Of a stretch of DNA of 64,000 nucleotides, positions 55,121 to 63,646 are shown piece after piece. The first letter of the stretch is position 1. Each line of letters opens with the position of its first letter. A model generated the notes under the pieces. That model searched no databases. It was not told the origin of the DNA and worked only from the letters and a program-made list of their open reading frames with translations. The stretch comes from Dethiobacter alkaliphilus AHT 1. GTDB taxonomy: Bacteria > Bacillota > Dethiobacteria > Dethiobacterales > Dethiobacteraceae. The stretch spans positions 62,001-126,000 of the forward strand of contig NZ_ACJM01000006.1 of assembly GCF_000174415.1 (NCBI RefSeq). The letters are read 5' to 3'. The translations under genes were made by a program, and so were the position numbers.

Positions 55121-57340
55121 TTAATGATATGCCACCTTCAACCTGGACCCGGCGGGATTACTTCCTTCGCCTCCGGGTACATCTCCGCTGTACAACCAAA
55201 CTGTACAATAGCGGTTTCGCTTCTTAAATTCCAGGGTAAAGCCGTCGCCATCAAGGGAACTATCCAGCAGCGTCCACCCCGCATCTTCCATCTGGCTCTG
55301 ATACAGGCCATAGAGACCGGACGCATCCAGTGTGGCCCGGCTGCTAAACAAGACCCGCCCCGCAGAGTTATCCAGCTGTGCCGGCAACCAGGCTTCTCCA
55401 CTGAAAATCTCTGCGTTCTGCGGTGTACCCCAACTCACATTACCGTACAGGAACACATCTTCCGGCACGGTGGCCATATATACCCCGTGCGGAGTTTCAT
55501 GGCAGTCAAAGCAGCTGCCCTTATTGTACAGGATAGCTTCCTGATACACTTGATTATCGCTGGCATGACAGCCACTGCAGTTATCGTTATGCTCCACCTT
55601 TTCCGTCATCATATCATAGCCGTGACATTCTCCGCACACCTCTCCATACGTCACTTCATGCGGCGGATGCACCTGACCCGCCGCTTCCCCGGTATGGCAG
55701 GCAAAGCAGTCGCGCCGGCCTTCGGCGATGGCATCCATAATAGTCTCCGATTCATGGGCGTGACAAGTCCCACAGGTATAGTCCTTACGGTTATGCTCCC
55801 TGGTCAGCACCTTGGAATGGCAGCCCCGGCAGCCAATCAGTTCTTCGGGATTTACCAGATGATCCTCGGTCATGTCATGGGGATAACTGCCAAAAGTATA
55901 GCCGTAATGTCCCCCCGGGAAATAAACACTATCCGGCGAATGACAGTCGAAGCAGGTACTGTGCCAATCATCAATATCGTAACCGTGACAATCACCGCAC
56001 AGCCTACCCTTTATCTCCGCGTTATCGTGGCAGTGGACACAACCGGATACGTCACCGGTCCCCGGCATATCACCAAAGACATCCACCAGGTAGTACCACT
56101 CTTTAGTCACACTCTGCCCTGCAGAGTTCTCCGCCGTAAACTCCAGAGTCACCTCTTCATCCAACATCCACTCATTCTGCGGCTGATATGTTACCCTGTA
56201 CTTATTGTCGCCCAGCTCAGTCCACTCAGTACCGACCACGCTGCCCTTAGTCTTCAGCGTAACACTGTCCTGAGTCAGCGCTTCACTGGAAAACACATCA
56301 ATGGTAATAATCGGCCTCTTACTGGTAATAGCAGTATTGGGAGCAGGATGAATCTCCAGAATCTTCGGCAGTGAGGCAATGGTAAACTCCCAGGTTAAGA
56401 CCCCTTCATTGCCCGCCGCATCATTGGCCTCCACCCGTACCTCCACAGTGCCATGGGGCAAAGAGGTAATCGGATAGGTGAGAGTTGCTTTCTGCTTATC
56501 GTATTTCTGAGTCCAGAGGTCATAATCAAATTCCAGCGTAGCCGCAACCACTTCGCCATTAATAAACATCTTAATCGAATCTTCAACCAATACACTTTGC
56601 TCATCGACAATCCGTACCGAAACCTTGGGAGGCCCGTTTTCCAGCACGGCACCGTCGGCAGGCACTACATTGCTAAAAGCCGGAGGTGTGTTATCGGTGG
56701 TAAAGGACCAGTTTCTTGTGGTGGAAAGGCCGGAATTATCGGTAGCCGTCAATGTTACAGTATTCTCCCCGTCCGGCAAATCCCCAGGCTCATACGAGAC
56801 ATAACCGGTTTCGGCATCAAAGTCCGCATCCACTGCCTCTCCATTTACTTTTAGCACCACACTTTCCACCGTACCGTTGGGGTCCACAGCCTTAGCCCCA
56901 ATCAAATCCACCGTCCGGTGAGCTGACTTGTCTTTAGGCTGCAGTTCGCTGATTACCGGCGGCACCGCCACCGTAAACTGCCAGGCCCTTTTCCCCACAT
57001 CGCCATTTACGTCTTCCAGCGAAAACTCCACATTATACATACCGTCGGCCAAATTCTTGGCATTGTATTTAATTTCACCGTCTTTTGGCGTAAACCACTC
57101 CGTAAAGGTAGCATTATAGGTTTCACCGTTAATGGTAATCTGTGCAGAGTTTGCCACAATGTTGGCATCCGCCGTCACAGAGGCGCGAATGGTGGTATCC
57201 GGAGATCTCACCGTCGCTCCGTTTCTGGGACTTAGTTCACTGTAATTGAAACCTCCGCCAGCCAGGGCCAACATGGCACCGGATAAAACAAGCAGAATCA
57301 ATAAAAGACCAACTAAGGGATACCTGGTTTCGGCCTTCAT
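55121..57340 (-). CDS. Giant surface protein: four Ig-like domains fused to a nonahaem cytochrome
   Basis: 739 aa; N-terminal signal/anchor helix at about 8-27. Four Ig-like domains follow (W-x-F strands KRAWQFTV, RNWSFTT, LTWEFTI, KEWYYLV). Nine haem sites from about residue 435: CVHCH, CGDCH, CFDCH, CRGCH, CGTCH, CFACH, CGECH, CSGCH, CFDCH. The C-terminal domain without haem (LYGNVSWGTP, EAWLPAQLDNSAGRVLFSS, MEDAGWTLLDSSL, LEFKKRNRYC) is shared with the 51.3-kb protein, as are the blocks LTREHxR and HGxxMMTEKVxH. The pair are paralogues with different stalk lengths. Confidence 0.87.
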   Translation of the reverse strand: MKAETRYPLVGLLLILLVLSGAMLALAGGGFNYSELSPRNGATVRSPDTTIRASVTADANIVANSAQITINGETYNATFTEWFTPKDGEIKYNAKNLADGMYNVEFSLEDVNGDVGKRAWQFTVAVPPVISELQPKDKSAHRTVDLIGAKAVDPNGTVESVVLKVNGEAVDADFDAETGYVSYEPGDLPDGENTVTLTATDNSGLSTTRNWSFTTDNTPPAFSNVVPADGAVLENGPPKVSVRIVDEQSVLVEDSIKMFINGEVVAATLEFDYDLWTQKYDKQKATLTYPITSLPHGTVEVRVEANDAAGNEGVLTWEFTIASLPKILEIHPAPNTAITSKRPIITIDVFSSEALTQDSVTLKTKGSVVGTEWTELGDNKYRVTYQPQNEWMLDEEVTLEFTAENSAGQSVTKEWYYLVDVFGDMPGTGDVSGCVHCHDNAEIKGRLCGDCHGYDIDDWHSTCFDCHSPDSVYFPGGHYGYTFGSYPHDMTEDHLVNPEELIGCRGCHSKVLTREHNRKDYTCGTCHAHESETIMDAIAEGRRDCFACHTGEAAGQVHPPHEVTYGEVCGECHGYDMMTEKVEHNDNCSGCHASDNQVYQEAILYNKGSCFDCHETPHGVYMATVPEDVFLYGNVSWGTPQNAEIFSGEAWLPAQLDNSAGRVLFSSRATLDASGLYGLYQSQMEDAGWTLLDSSLDGDGFTLEFKKRNRYCTVWLYSGDVPGGEGSNPAGSRLKVAYH

Positions 57341-57835
57341 AAGTCACCAACCTTCCCCTCTTGTTATTATTGATACAAACCCTGATAAGCTACTGCATAA
57401 GAGAAAGACAAACTATGCCCCGTCAATCCCCCCCATTTAAAGTTCACGCCCAACTCTTTTTGTATAGCGATTTAATTCCAGAGACAAAAAAAACCGGAAC
57501 ACCAATTCTGTCCAGTTCATGCAGTCAGTACTTTTTTACAATTTTATCACAAAACCGTAACAGTTTGAACACATTTCGCCGTCGCATGAATCACCAACCT
57601 TCCGCAAATACTTTCAATTTCTTTACCATAGTTATTGAGAAACAGAACGAAAGATAACCAAAACCTGTACACTTTGTAGAAAAAAAACCGGAATCCGACA
57701 AAACATCGGATTCCGGTTCTAAAAAATTATTATAGCTTGTTAAAATTCCACTCGTTTTAGTGTTGCCCTGCTGTCCTGTTTGTTGCCTATATACTCCAAG
57801 TGCCACGCCTAAGGCGCAGCACGGAAATTTCTAAT
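57341..57835. other. Gene-free leader and terminator region before the nonahaem gene
   Basis: Holds a possible promoter TTCAAA-N17-TAAAAT (57541-57569, minus strand) and a duplicated ribosome-site block: GAAGGTTGGTGA occurs both before the real start (near 57350) and near 57597, where it precedes a 20-codon frame MRRRNVFKLLRFCDKIVKKY. Also contains the terminator at 57686-57718. No larger gene is seen. Confidence 0.55.
57686..57718 (-). terminator. Terminator downstream of the 57.8-kb gene
   Basis: Thirteen-base arms AACCGGAATCCGA and TCGGATTCCGGTT followed on the minus strand by eight T. Confidence 0.92.
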
Positions 57836-58396
57836 TTATTTGGCAGACGCTACGGAGCGCATGTTGCGGTCGATGACCCAGTTGTCCTCTCCTTCCAGGG
57901 ACAGGCCAACCTCTTCCACCACATCCGCCTGGGTAACCACTTCGTTATCCCGGATAAACTGGATACTGTAGTTAAGATATACTGCGGCCAGGTCTGTACC
58001 GTCCACGCGCTGGAAGTCGATGACTCCCATCTTCAGATCGTCCAGCCGTACCTCATCAAAGGTTTCAAAAGCCCGCTCCGATACCAGGAAGGAATCGTCC
58101 CGCCATTCGGCGCGGTGTTCAGTGGAGAGTAAAGACAGCACCGCATGCTGGTCGTTTTCCACCTGGGCCTGTAAAAAGTCTTCCACCACGGAGTACACCC
58201 GGCTGTCCAGCTCGGAGACCGGGAAGCCGCTGTTACCCGTTTGCACCACTTCACTTGCTTGATCGTTATCATTGCCGGTGCCACCGGCACTTCCTACGGC
58301 TGCGCCGTCTCCCAGCAGGTAAAACCCTGTGGCGCCCGCCAGGACCACCGCGACCGCAATCACGGCCAGTAGTACTTTTTTGTTAAGGTTCTTCAT
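57836..58396 (-). CDS. Secreted or anchored protein with NTF2-like domain, unknown function
   Basis: 186 aa: N-terminal signal/anchor helix (LNKKVLLAVIAVAVVLAGAT), a Gly/Asp/Asn-rich linker, then about 115 residues (SELDSRVYSVVEDFLQAQVE onward, ending SLEGEDNWVIDRNMRSVASA) with the alpha-plus-beta pattern of NTF2-like or DUF4878-type domains. No haem or catalytic motif. It follows the hexahaem gene by 138 bp and its start has GGAGGAGAAAAC, so it may be cotranscribed as an accessory of the cytochrome module. Confidence 0.6.
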   Translation of the reverse strand: MKNLNKKVLLAVIAVAVVLAGATGFYLLGDGAAVGSAGGTGNDNDQASEVVQTGNSGFPVSELDSRVYSVVEDFLQAQVENDQHAVLSLLSTEHRAEWRDDSFLVSERAFETFDEVRLDDLKMGVIDFQRVDGTDLAAVYLNYSIQFIRDNEVVTQADVVEEVGLSLEGEDNWVIDRNMRSVASAK

Positions 58397-58491
58397 GTTT
58401 TCTCCTCCTGTAGGCTTGTATTTAAAAATGAATTACAGCACATGGTTTTCCTGCCGCACAATGCGGCGCCGGTCTGTATTTTTAAGAGAGT

Positions 58492-58519
58492 GTGAGGTGC
58501 CCCGCAGGGGGCACCTCAC
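58492..58519 (-). terminator. Hairpin after the 58.5-kb hexahaem gene
   Basis: GTGAGGTGCCCC-GCA-GGGG-GCACCTCAC; no T run. Counterpart of 46755-46782. Confidence 0.65.
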
Positions 58520-58533
58520 AGGGATTTTATTAC

Positions 58534-60186
58534 TTAGTCTCTAGCTTCCCACCAGCCGCGAGTACTGTCAAAAGTATCGTCATAAGTGTCAACATCATTC
58601 CAGAAGTAGTCGGTGTTTACGAAGACATCGTTCTTGGTGCCGCTATGGCAGCCCCAGCAAACGGCCATGTTGGTGTGACGCTTAATGGCGGAGCTGGTGT
58701 TGATGTCCTTGTTGGCATTAACAACTGCATTGAATTCTTCAGTACCAGGTTCACCGGCTTCGAGTGCCATGGTACCGATAACTCTTTCGTCGGCAGTCTT
58801 CATGATCAGAGCGTCTGTGCCGTGTACATAGTGGCAGGATACGCACATCATGTTGCCGCCAGTGTCTTGAATTGTCATTTGATCAGCAGCTGTTCTGTGG
58901 GTGGTGTGACGGTGAGCATCGGAGTAGATACCGGTCAGGACGCCTGCACCGCCGCCAGCGGGTTCGCCATCGATAACGGCGCCGGCTGTCAGCTTACGCT
59001 CGTAGTCGGTATGGCAGGCTGCGCAGTAGAAGTTGTACTCAAGACCGGTCTTGTAGTAACCGTCTTCGTCTTGGCCTTCAACAACCAGGGATAAACCAGC
59101 GTTTACTACGGTACCAGCTTCATATTCACCTGTAACGGTGGCTGCACCAAAGTCAACAGCAGTTAAATCAATGTCACGACCAGTTTCGCCATTGATGTAG
59201 ATGGAGTTTACTGCACCCCTTGAAGTTGTGTATACCAGAGGAGCGGTTACCATGTAGTTGTCGCCCACTTTTTCGAAACCGTAAACGGGAGCAACTTCGG
59301 GGTCGTTCAACCAAAGGTTACCGTTTGCATCTGTTACCAGACCTTCAAACCAGAAACCACCTTCATCAGGTGTGCGCATGGAGATGTTGTTGGTGTTCCA
59401 GTGCAAGAGACGGAAGCTGTAGGAACCGTGGGGAGCGTGACAGCTGGTGCAGCTGAAGTCTGCGCTCCAGTCGCCGGTGTCTTCTTCAGTACCGTCTTTT
59501 AAGTGACCTACACGGTTACCACCGGGGGCGGCAGCAATGGCCACATCACCGGTTGCCAGGTGAACGGAGCCGTTCATGGCGGGGTTAACACCGAAAGTAC
59601 CGGAGGTATGGTGGCCACCGCCGAGGTCCCACTCGTCCGTACCGGACAACTGAATGATTGCTTCGGACGGACGGAATACGTTCAGCATTGGAATACCGGA
59701 GCCATCGTGACAGGCGGCGCAGGTAGCGTAGTTGTTGGCCCGGAACAGCAGGTTAGCGCCCTGGGCGGTGTGAGTCATGTGGCAAGAAGCGCAAGAGTTG
59801 GTGTTTGTGGCAAAGCGGGTGTGAACAGCCTGGCCGGAAACGCGGCGGCGGAAGTCACTCCACTTACCGGTCTTTTCGCCGGAGCGGTTGGCGTTAACTA
59901 CGGCGAAGGATTCACCGGTAGGAACGCCTTCTTCATCGTAGAGTTCATATTCCCAGGCTTCTTCGTCGAGAAGACGGGGATCCATCATCATGTAGCCATC
60001 ATACTCAGCAATGCTGGAGCCGTAAACAGGCTCACCATCTACTTCACTGTAGCTGTAGTAGGGAGAAGTATTCTGGACGCCATCTTCAAAGCCTTCCAGA
60101 GTGTCGGACGGAGCTGCCATGGCATAGCCGGCAAATACCAGCATGGCCACCATGGTCAGAACCATGATTAAACTAAACTTTTTCAT
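58534..60186 (-). CDS. Secreted hexahaem c-type cytochrome (paralogue 2)
   Basis: 550 aa, signal peptide MKKFSLIMVLTMVAMLVFAG identical to paralogue 1. Haem sites CASCH, CAACH, CTSCH, CAACH, CVSCH, CWGCH at matching positions; blocks such as VHTRFATNTNSCASCHMTHT and YSFRLLHWNTNNIS are almost unchanged, while the haem-free central part and an internal linker differ in length. Start taken at the ATG after AAAGGAGGAAGATTT; an upstream ATG after the ribosome site AAAGGAGGTG is in frame and would add 19 residues. Last haem gene of the 12-haem-TPR-NHL-hexahaem operon. Confidence 0.88.
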   Translation of the reverse strand: MKKFSLIMVLTMVAMLVFAGYAMAAPSDTLEGFEDGVQNTSPYYSYSEVDGEPVYGSSIAEYDGYMMMDPRLLDEEAWEYELYDEEGVPTGESFAVVNANRSGEKTGKWSDFRRRVSGQAVHTRFATNTNSCASCHMTHTAQGANLLFRANNYATCAACHDGSGIPMLNVFRPSEAIIQLSGTDEWDLGGGHHTSGTFGVNPAMNGSVHLATGDVAIAAAPGGNRVGHLKDGTEEDTGDWSADFSCTSCHAPHGSYSFRLLHWNTNNISMRTPDEGGFWFEGLVTDANGNLWLNDPEVAPVYGFEKVGDNYMVTAPLVYTTSRGAVNSIYINGETGRDIDLTAVDFGAATVTGEYEAGTVVNAGLSLVVEGQDEDGYYKTGLEYNFYCAACHTDYERKLTAGAVIDGEPAGGGAGVLTGIYSDAHRHTTHRTAADQMTIQDTGGNMMCVSCHYVHGTDALIMKTADERVIGTMALEAGEPGTEEFNAVVNANKDINTSSAIKRHTNMAVCWGCHSGTKNDVFVNTDYFWNDVDTYDDTFDSTRGWWEARD

Positions 60187-60300
60187 AAATCTTCCTCCTT
60201 TAATGGGGGTTGTCTTTGTGATCTCGCATGTACGCATTCGCATGCACCTCCTTTCTCGCGCAGGTTACGGAGATATAGCAGCGGTTTCCCGCTTAGCTAC
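60187..60300 (-). promoter_or_regulatory. Conserved leader of hexahaem paralogue 2
   Basis: Same elements as 48560-48674: AGCGG-GAAA-CCGCT hairpin, GCTATATCTCC, ACCTGCGCGAG, AAAGGAGGTG and a second ribosome site before the gene. Here the first ATG after AAAGGAGGTG is in frame with the cytochrome; in the other copy one base is missing, which puts it out of frame. The leader sits between the NHL gene and the cytochrome. Confidence 0.6.
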
Positions 60301-60348
60301 CTTATAATAATTGTGGCTGTGTTTGCCGTTGTGGGCGGCAAGTCTTTA

Positions 60349-61347
60349 TTATCTGTAGACAGCTACTCTGGCGCCGATGGTATCGGTGATGAGCATGCGT
60401 CCCCGGCCGTCGATGAAGAGGCCGTTGGGGTGCATGAACTGGTTTTGGGCATCGCCCTGGGAACCGAAGGCGAAATCTTCGGTGCCGTCCTTGTGGAAGG
60501 CGTGAATGGTGTGGGAAAGATTTGAGACTACCATAATCCAGTCGCCACGGATACCAATGCCGCGTGGGTTGGACAGGGTGGCGGCGCCGCGTCCGTCGGA
60601 TGAACCGTTGATGATGCGGACAGGGCGGGAGGTATCGGGGCTGTAGACCACTACACGCTGACCGCCGGTGTCCACCACGTAGATGAAGCCGTCGGAATCT
60701 ACAGTAACATCATTTGGTGCAAAGACGTCGCCGGATACGGTAACGGTGTTTAGCAGTTCTTCAGAATTGATATCGAAGATGGAAACTTTACCGGTGTTGA
60801 CGTTGGCTACAAAGAGGCGGCCACGGTCATCTAAGTGCATTCCGGCGGGACCGGAGAGATAGTCGGTTTTACTGTACTCGTCGGCAAAGCGACCGATGTA
60901 CTCCCCGTCGGGGGTAAAGACCTGGATGATGTCGGAGTACATGTCGGCTACATAGACGTTACTGTCGGGGCCGATGACGATACCGTAGGGGTAGTAGAAC
61001 TGGCCGGGATCGCCTCCGCGCTCCCCGAATTTGGTAATGGGTGTACCGTCTTCTTCAAAGACCTGGACGCGCCAGTTATTAGTGTCGCTGACGTAGACGC
61101 GGCCGTTGCCGAAGGTGGCAAACATGGGCTTGTGCAGGGCGTTGTCGCCGAAATCTCCGTAAATGTAGTGGGAGAAGACCGGGGCGCCCAGGCGTCCGGG
61201 AGCAACGCTGGTGCTGCCGGGGGCGCTAGGGCTGAGGACAAACAATGCGCCAAAGGTTCCTGTTATGACAATGGTTACCGCCAGCATCAGTTTGATGAAC
61301 TTACTATAATTGACCTGTCTTAAGGGGATACTCAGAATTTGATTCAT
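60349..61347 (-). CDS. Membrane-anchored NHL-repeat beta-propeller protein (module 2)
   Basis: 332 aa: membrane helix at about 18-38, then about six NHL blades (FGNGRVYVSDTNNWRVQVFE, YPYGIVIGPDSNVYVADMY, PNDVTVDSDGFIYVVDTGG, HPNGLFIDGRGRMLITDT). Same plan as the 40.2-kb protein but only moderately similar. Cotranscribed after the TPR gene (53-bp gap). Role probably in docking or assembly of the cytochromes; not shown. Confidence 0.85.
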   Translation of the reverse strand: MNQILSIPLRQVNYSKFIKLMLAVTIVITGTFGALFVLSPSAPGSTSVAPGRLGAPVFSHYIYGDFGDNALHKPMFATFGNGRVYVSDTNNWRVQVFEEDGTPITKFGERGGDPGQFYYPYGIVIGPDSNVYVADMYSDIIQVFTPDGEYIGRFADEYSKTDYLSGPAGMHLDDRGRLFVANVNTGKVSIFDINSEELLNTVTVSGDVFAPNDVTVDSDGFIYVVDTGGQRVVVYSPDTSRPVRIINGSSDGRGAATLSNPRGIGIRGDWIMVVSNLSHTIHAFHKDGTEDFAFGSQGDAQNQFMHPNGLFIDGRGRMLITDTIGARVAVYR

Positions 61348-61400
61348 GGTAATTGCCGGATGGGCCGGCTCACCTTCCTTTCTATCGCTGGGAGTTTACG

Positions 61401-62060
61401 TTACCGGGTGAGCTGTCTGTAAAGGTCAAGCGCTTCCTGGTACTGAGGATCAAATTGCAGGGTGCGCTCCAGGTAATGAACGGCAACTTCCGGGTCATTG
61501 TCTGCCTGGGCGGTGAGGGCCAGGTTGTAGAGGACGTCGGTGGCGCCGGGGCGCAGGGCCAGGGCGCTTTCCAGCGACTCGTAGGAAATCTCAATCATGT
61601 CCAGTTCGCGATATACTATACCTAAGTTAAAGTGGCCTTTGAAATCGTCGGGGGCCAGTTCAACACATTTTTCAAAGTCGGCCAGGGCGTCGTCCCAGTA
61701 GCCCATGTCGGTGTAGACGTAGCCGCGGTTTAGGTAGGCGTCAAAGAGGTTTTCGTCAATGTTGATGGCCTCCTCCAGGTGGGCCAGAGCGCCGCGGGTG
61801 TCACCCAGGCGGTGCAGGTTAAAGCCCAGGGCTACACGGTGAGAAGGATCATCGGGTTCCATGTCCACCAGGTTGCGGTAGTAGTCCACTTCCCGCTGGA
61901 TCTGGCCGTAATCCACTTCGGACCAGAAGAAACGGTTACCTACGGCCATTCCGGTGGAGCCTAAGAGTAGGATCCAGATTAGGAAGATGGAGGCCGCTTT
62001 CCAGAAAACGATACTCTTCTTTTTAGTTGTCTTTTCCTGTTCCACTACGTGTTCAGACAT
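61401..62060 (-). CDS. Membrane-anchored TPR protein (module 2)
   Basis: 219 aa: charged N-terminus MSEHVVEQEKTTKKK, membrane helix at about 19-38, and about four TPRs (SHRVALGFNLHRLGDTRGAL, FDAYLNRGYVYTDMGYWDDA, FKGHFNLGIVYRELDMIEIS, DVLYNLALTAQADNDPEVAV). Counterpart of the 41.2-kb gene. Lies 22 bp after the 12-haem gene. Confidence 0.87.
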   Translation of the reverse strand: MSEHVVEQEKTTKKKSIVFWKAASIFLIWILLLGSTGMAVGNRFFWSEVDYGQIQREVDYYRNLVDMEPDDPSHRVALGFNLHRLGDTRGALAHLEEAINIDENLFDAYLNRGYVYTDMGYWDDALADFEKCVELAPDDFKGHFNLGIVYRELDMIEISYESLESALALRPGATDVLYNLALTAQADNDPEVAVHYLERTLQFDPQYQEALDLYRQLTR

Positions 62061-62082
62061 TTTCTTGCCCCTTTCATGCCGG

Positions 62083-63165
62083 CTAATTTTCGCGATGACA
62101 ACTTGTGCAGTTGTTCGCCGAATGGCACATATAACAAGATTGGGTCGGCCTGCTGGAGGCCGTTAAATCGGGATAATGTTTATTCTGAAAGCCCGGTGTG
62201 TGCGGGCTGGGATGACATTGTCCGCAGCTGGACCGGGTCACTCTGATTTCTCCGGTATCGCGGTTATCGTGGCAGACCATACAGCCTTCCTGACCGCTGC
62301 CACTGGTGGCGTAATCACCGTGGCGCACGGTCCAGCGTGTTTCGTGGCTGGGCGGGGTTTGGCGGTGACAGTCTACGCAGAAGGTGTTTTCCCGGGCGTA
62401 GCGTTTGATGGAGGTATTTTCGTCCACCTCCATTAACCTTGTTCCGGCGTATCCATGGCAGATGTTGCAGCCTTCCAGGTCGTTTCTTACTGCGGCTCCG
62501 TGGTTCCAGTTGAAGTCGGCAAACTGGTGGTAGCCGGGTAAGTTGAGGCCGGTGTGGCAGGCGGCGCACTCTACGGAGGCGCGGCGGCGGAAGTGGCACT
62601 GCATGCAGTCGTCCATGGGTGCTGCTGTGTTTTCCCAGGCCATGGCGCGGGCGGCCCTTTCTTCGTCCCAGGTGCTGCCGGCGCGGGTTTCGCCGCGGCG
62701 GGCGATGCCGCCGTGGGCCACCGACTTGTGGCAGGCTTCACAACTGACTCTGGAATCGTAGTGCAGTTGGTGGGGGATGTAGATATCTCCCATGGAGGAA
62801 ACCTCGCGGTCGGTGTTGTGGCAGATAAGGCACTGGTCATCCTCTACCCTGGTGAAGAGGCGGATGGGATTCATGTAAGTATTGGTTGCCTCTCTGTAGG
62901 CGTAGCGGGCCAGGTCTTGGAACAGTTCGATGGTGCCGTCCAGTCCCTCTTCCACGTGGCATTTGGCGCAGCCCGTGTTTTCGTGGGATGAGGCCTGCCA
63001 GGTGAGCTTCTGGGGCTGCATGGCGTGGCACTGGGTGCAGAAGGCGCCGGAGTTTTGATCGATATCTGTGTAGAAAACCAAGGTTGTGAGAAACAGCAGT
63101 AGAATGAAAGTGAAGAACTTGTATTTTCTTTTTCTTTTTACCCAGTAGGCGTTGTTATAGGACAT
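62083..63165 (-). CDS. Membrane-anchored dodecahaem cytochrome c, NapC/NrfH-like N-terminus
   Basis: 360 aa from MSYNNAYWVKRKRKYKFF (ribosome site AGGGGAG). A basic N-terminus and single helix (about 16-35) lead straight to the first haem, FCTQCHAMQPQKLTWQASSH, as in quinol-oxidising NapC/NrfH proteins; CAKCH follows. Twelve sites in all: CTQCH, CAKCH, CLICH, CEACH, CMQCH, CAACH, CNICH, CVDCH, CMVCH, CGQCH, CYMCH, CTSCH. Probably takes electrons from the menaquinone pool and passes them outward. First gene of module 2. Haem spacing is dense, about 30 residues per site. Confidence 0.88.
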   Translation of the reverse strand: MSYNNAYWVKRKRKYKFFTFILLLFLTTLVFYTDIDQNSGAFCTQCHAMQPQKLTWQASSHENTGCAKCHVEEGLDGTIELFQDLARYAYREATNTYMNPIRLFTRVEDDQCLICHNTDREVSSMGDIYIPHQLHYDSRVSCEACHKSVAHGGIARRGETRAGSTWDEERAARAMAWENTAAPMDDCMQCHFRRRASVECAACHTGLNLPGYHQFADFNWNHGAAVRNDLEGCNICHGYAGTRLMEVDENTSIKRYARENTFCVDCHRQTPPSHETRWTVRHGDYATSGSGQEGCMVCHDNRDTGEIRVTRSSCGQCHPSPHTPGFQNKHYPDLTASSRPTQSCYMCHSANNCTSCHREN

Positions 63166-63646
63166 ATGACATTCTCCCCTGATGAATGTACCACTTCTCC
63201 GTCTTGTCGAATATTCCTGCCACCTTGTACCCTTCTTCACAAAATTTTTATTGAGAGGATGCTATGTTTTAGAATTGGGGGTAAAAGCAACGCCGATAAA
63301 GAATGGTAATAATTTCAATTTCCATTATGAGACTTTGTCTAAATTGCGTCAAGAGGAAACGTGTCGATGAAGTATATTTAATTTTAATAACTAATATTAC
63401 TACTATTTTTAGGACCTCAGGACTAAGTTTCGACACATTTTGTAGGATATTTGTACTATTCGTGACAATTATAACTATTCGCCACTTGGGACAGAACTCC
63501 TGCTGAAAAGAAAGTATTTCTGAAATTTCATAATTGGCCAAAACCCTTTAGTTGCGGGGATTGTAGGCTCTTGGGACAATTGCCCTTTTTTGCAGGCTTG
63601 TACAATTGGTATGAGGTACATATGCCCTGGCACTGGTACATGTGTA
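63166..63646. other. Gene-free AT-rich region between two cytochrome genes
   Basis: No gene. Contains a TATAAT box (minus strand, near 63471) with a weak -35 and the motif ATTTGTACTA (63449-63458) shared with other cytochrome upstream regions. No clear terminator is seen after the cytochrome that ends at 63647. Confidence 0.5.

Noticed and set aside
55124-56374. 416-codon plus-strand frame opposite the nonahaem gene
   Set aside because: Antisense of CXXCH-coding DNA; the haem protein on the minus strand is clearly real.
57591-57806. 71-codon minus-strand frame
   Set aside because: It spans a strong terminator with an eight-T run and has no ribosome site.
60201-60300. Known riboswitch class in the hexahaem leader
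   Set aside because: I compared it by eye with c-di-GMP-I, cobalamin, SAM, THF and Moco consensus blocks and none fits.
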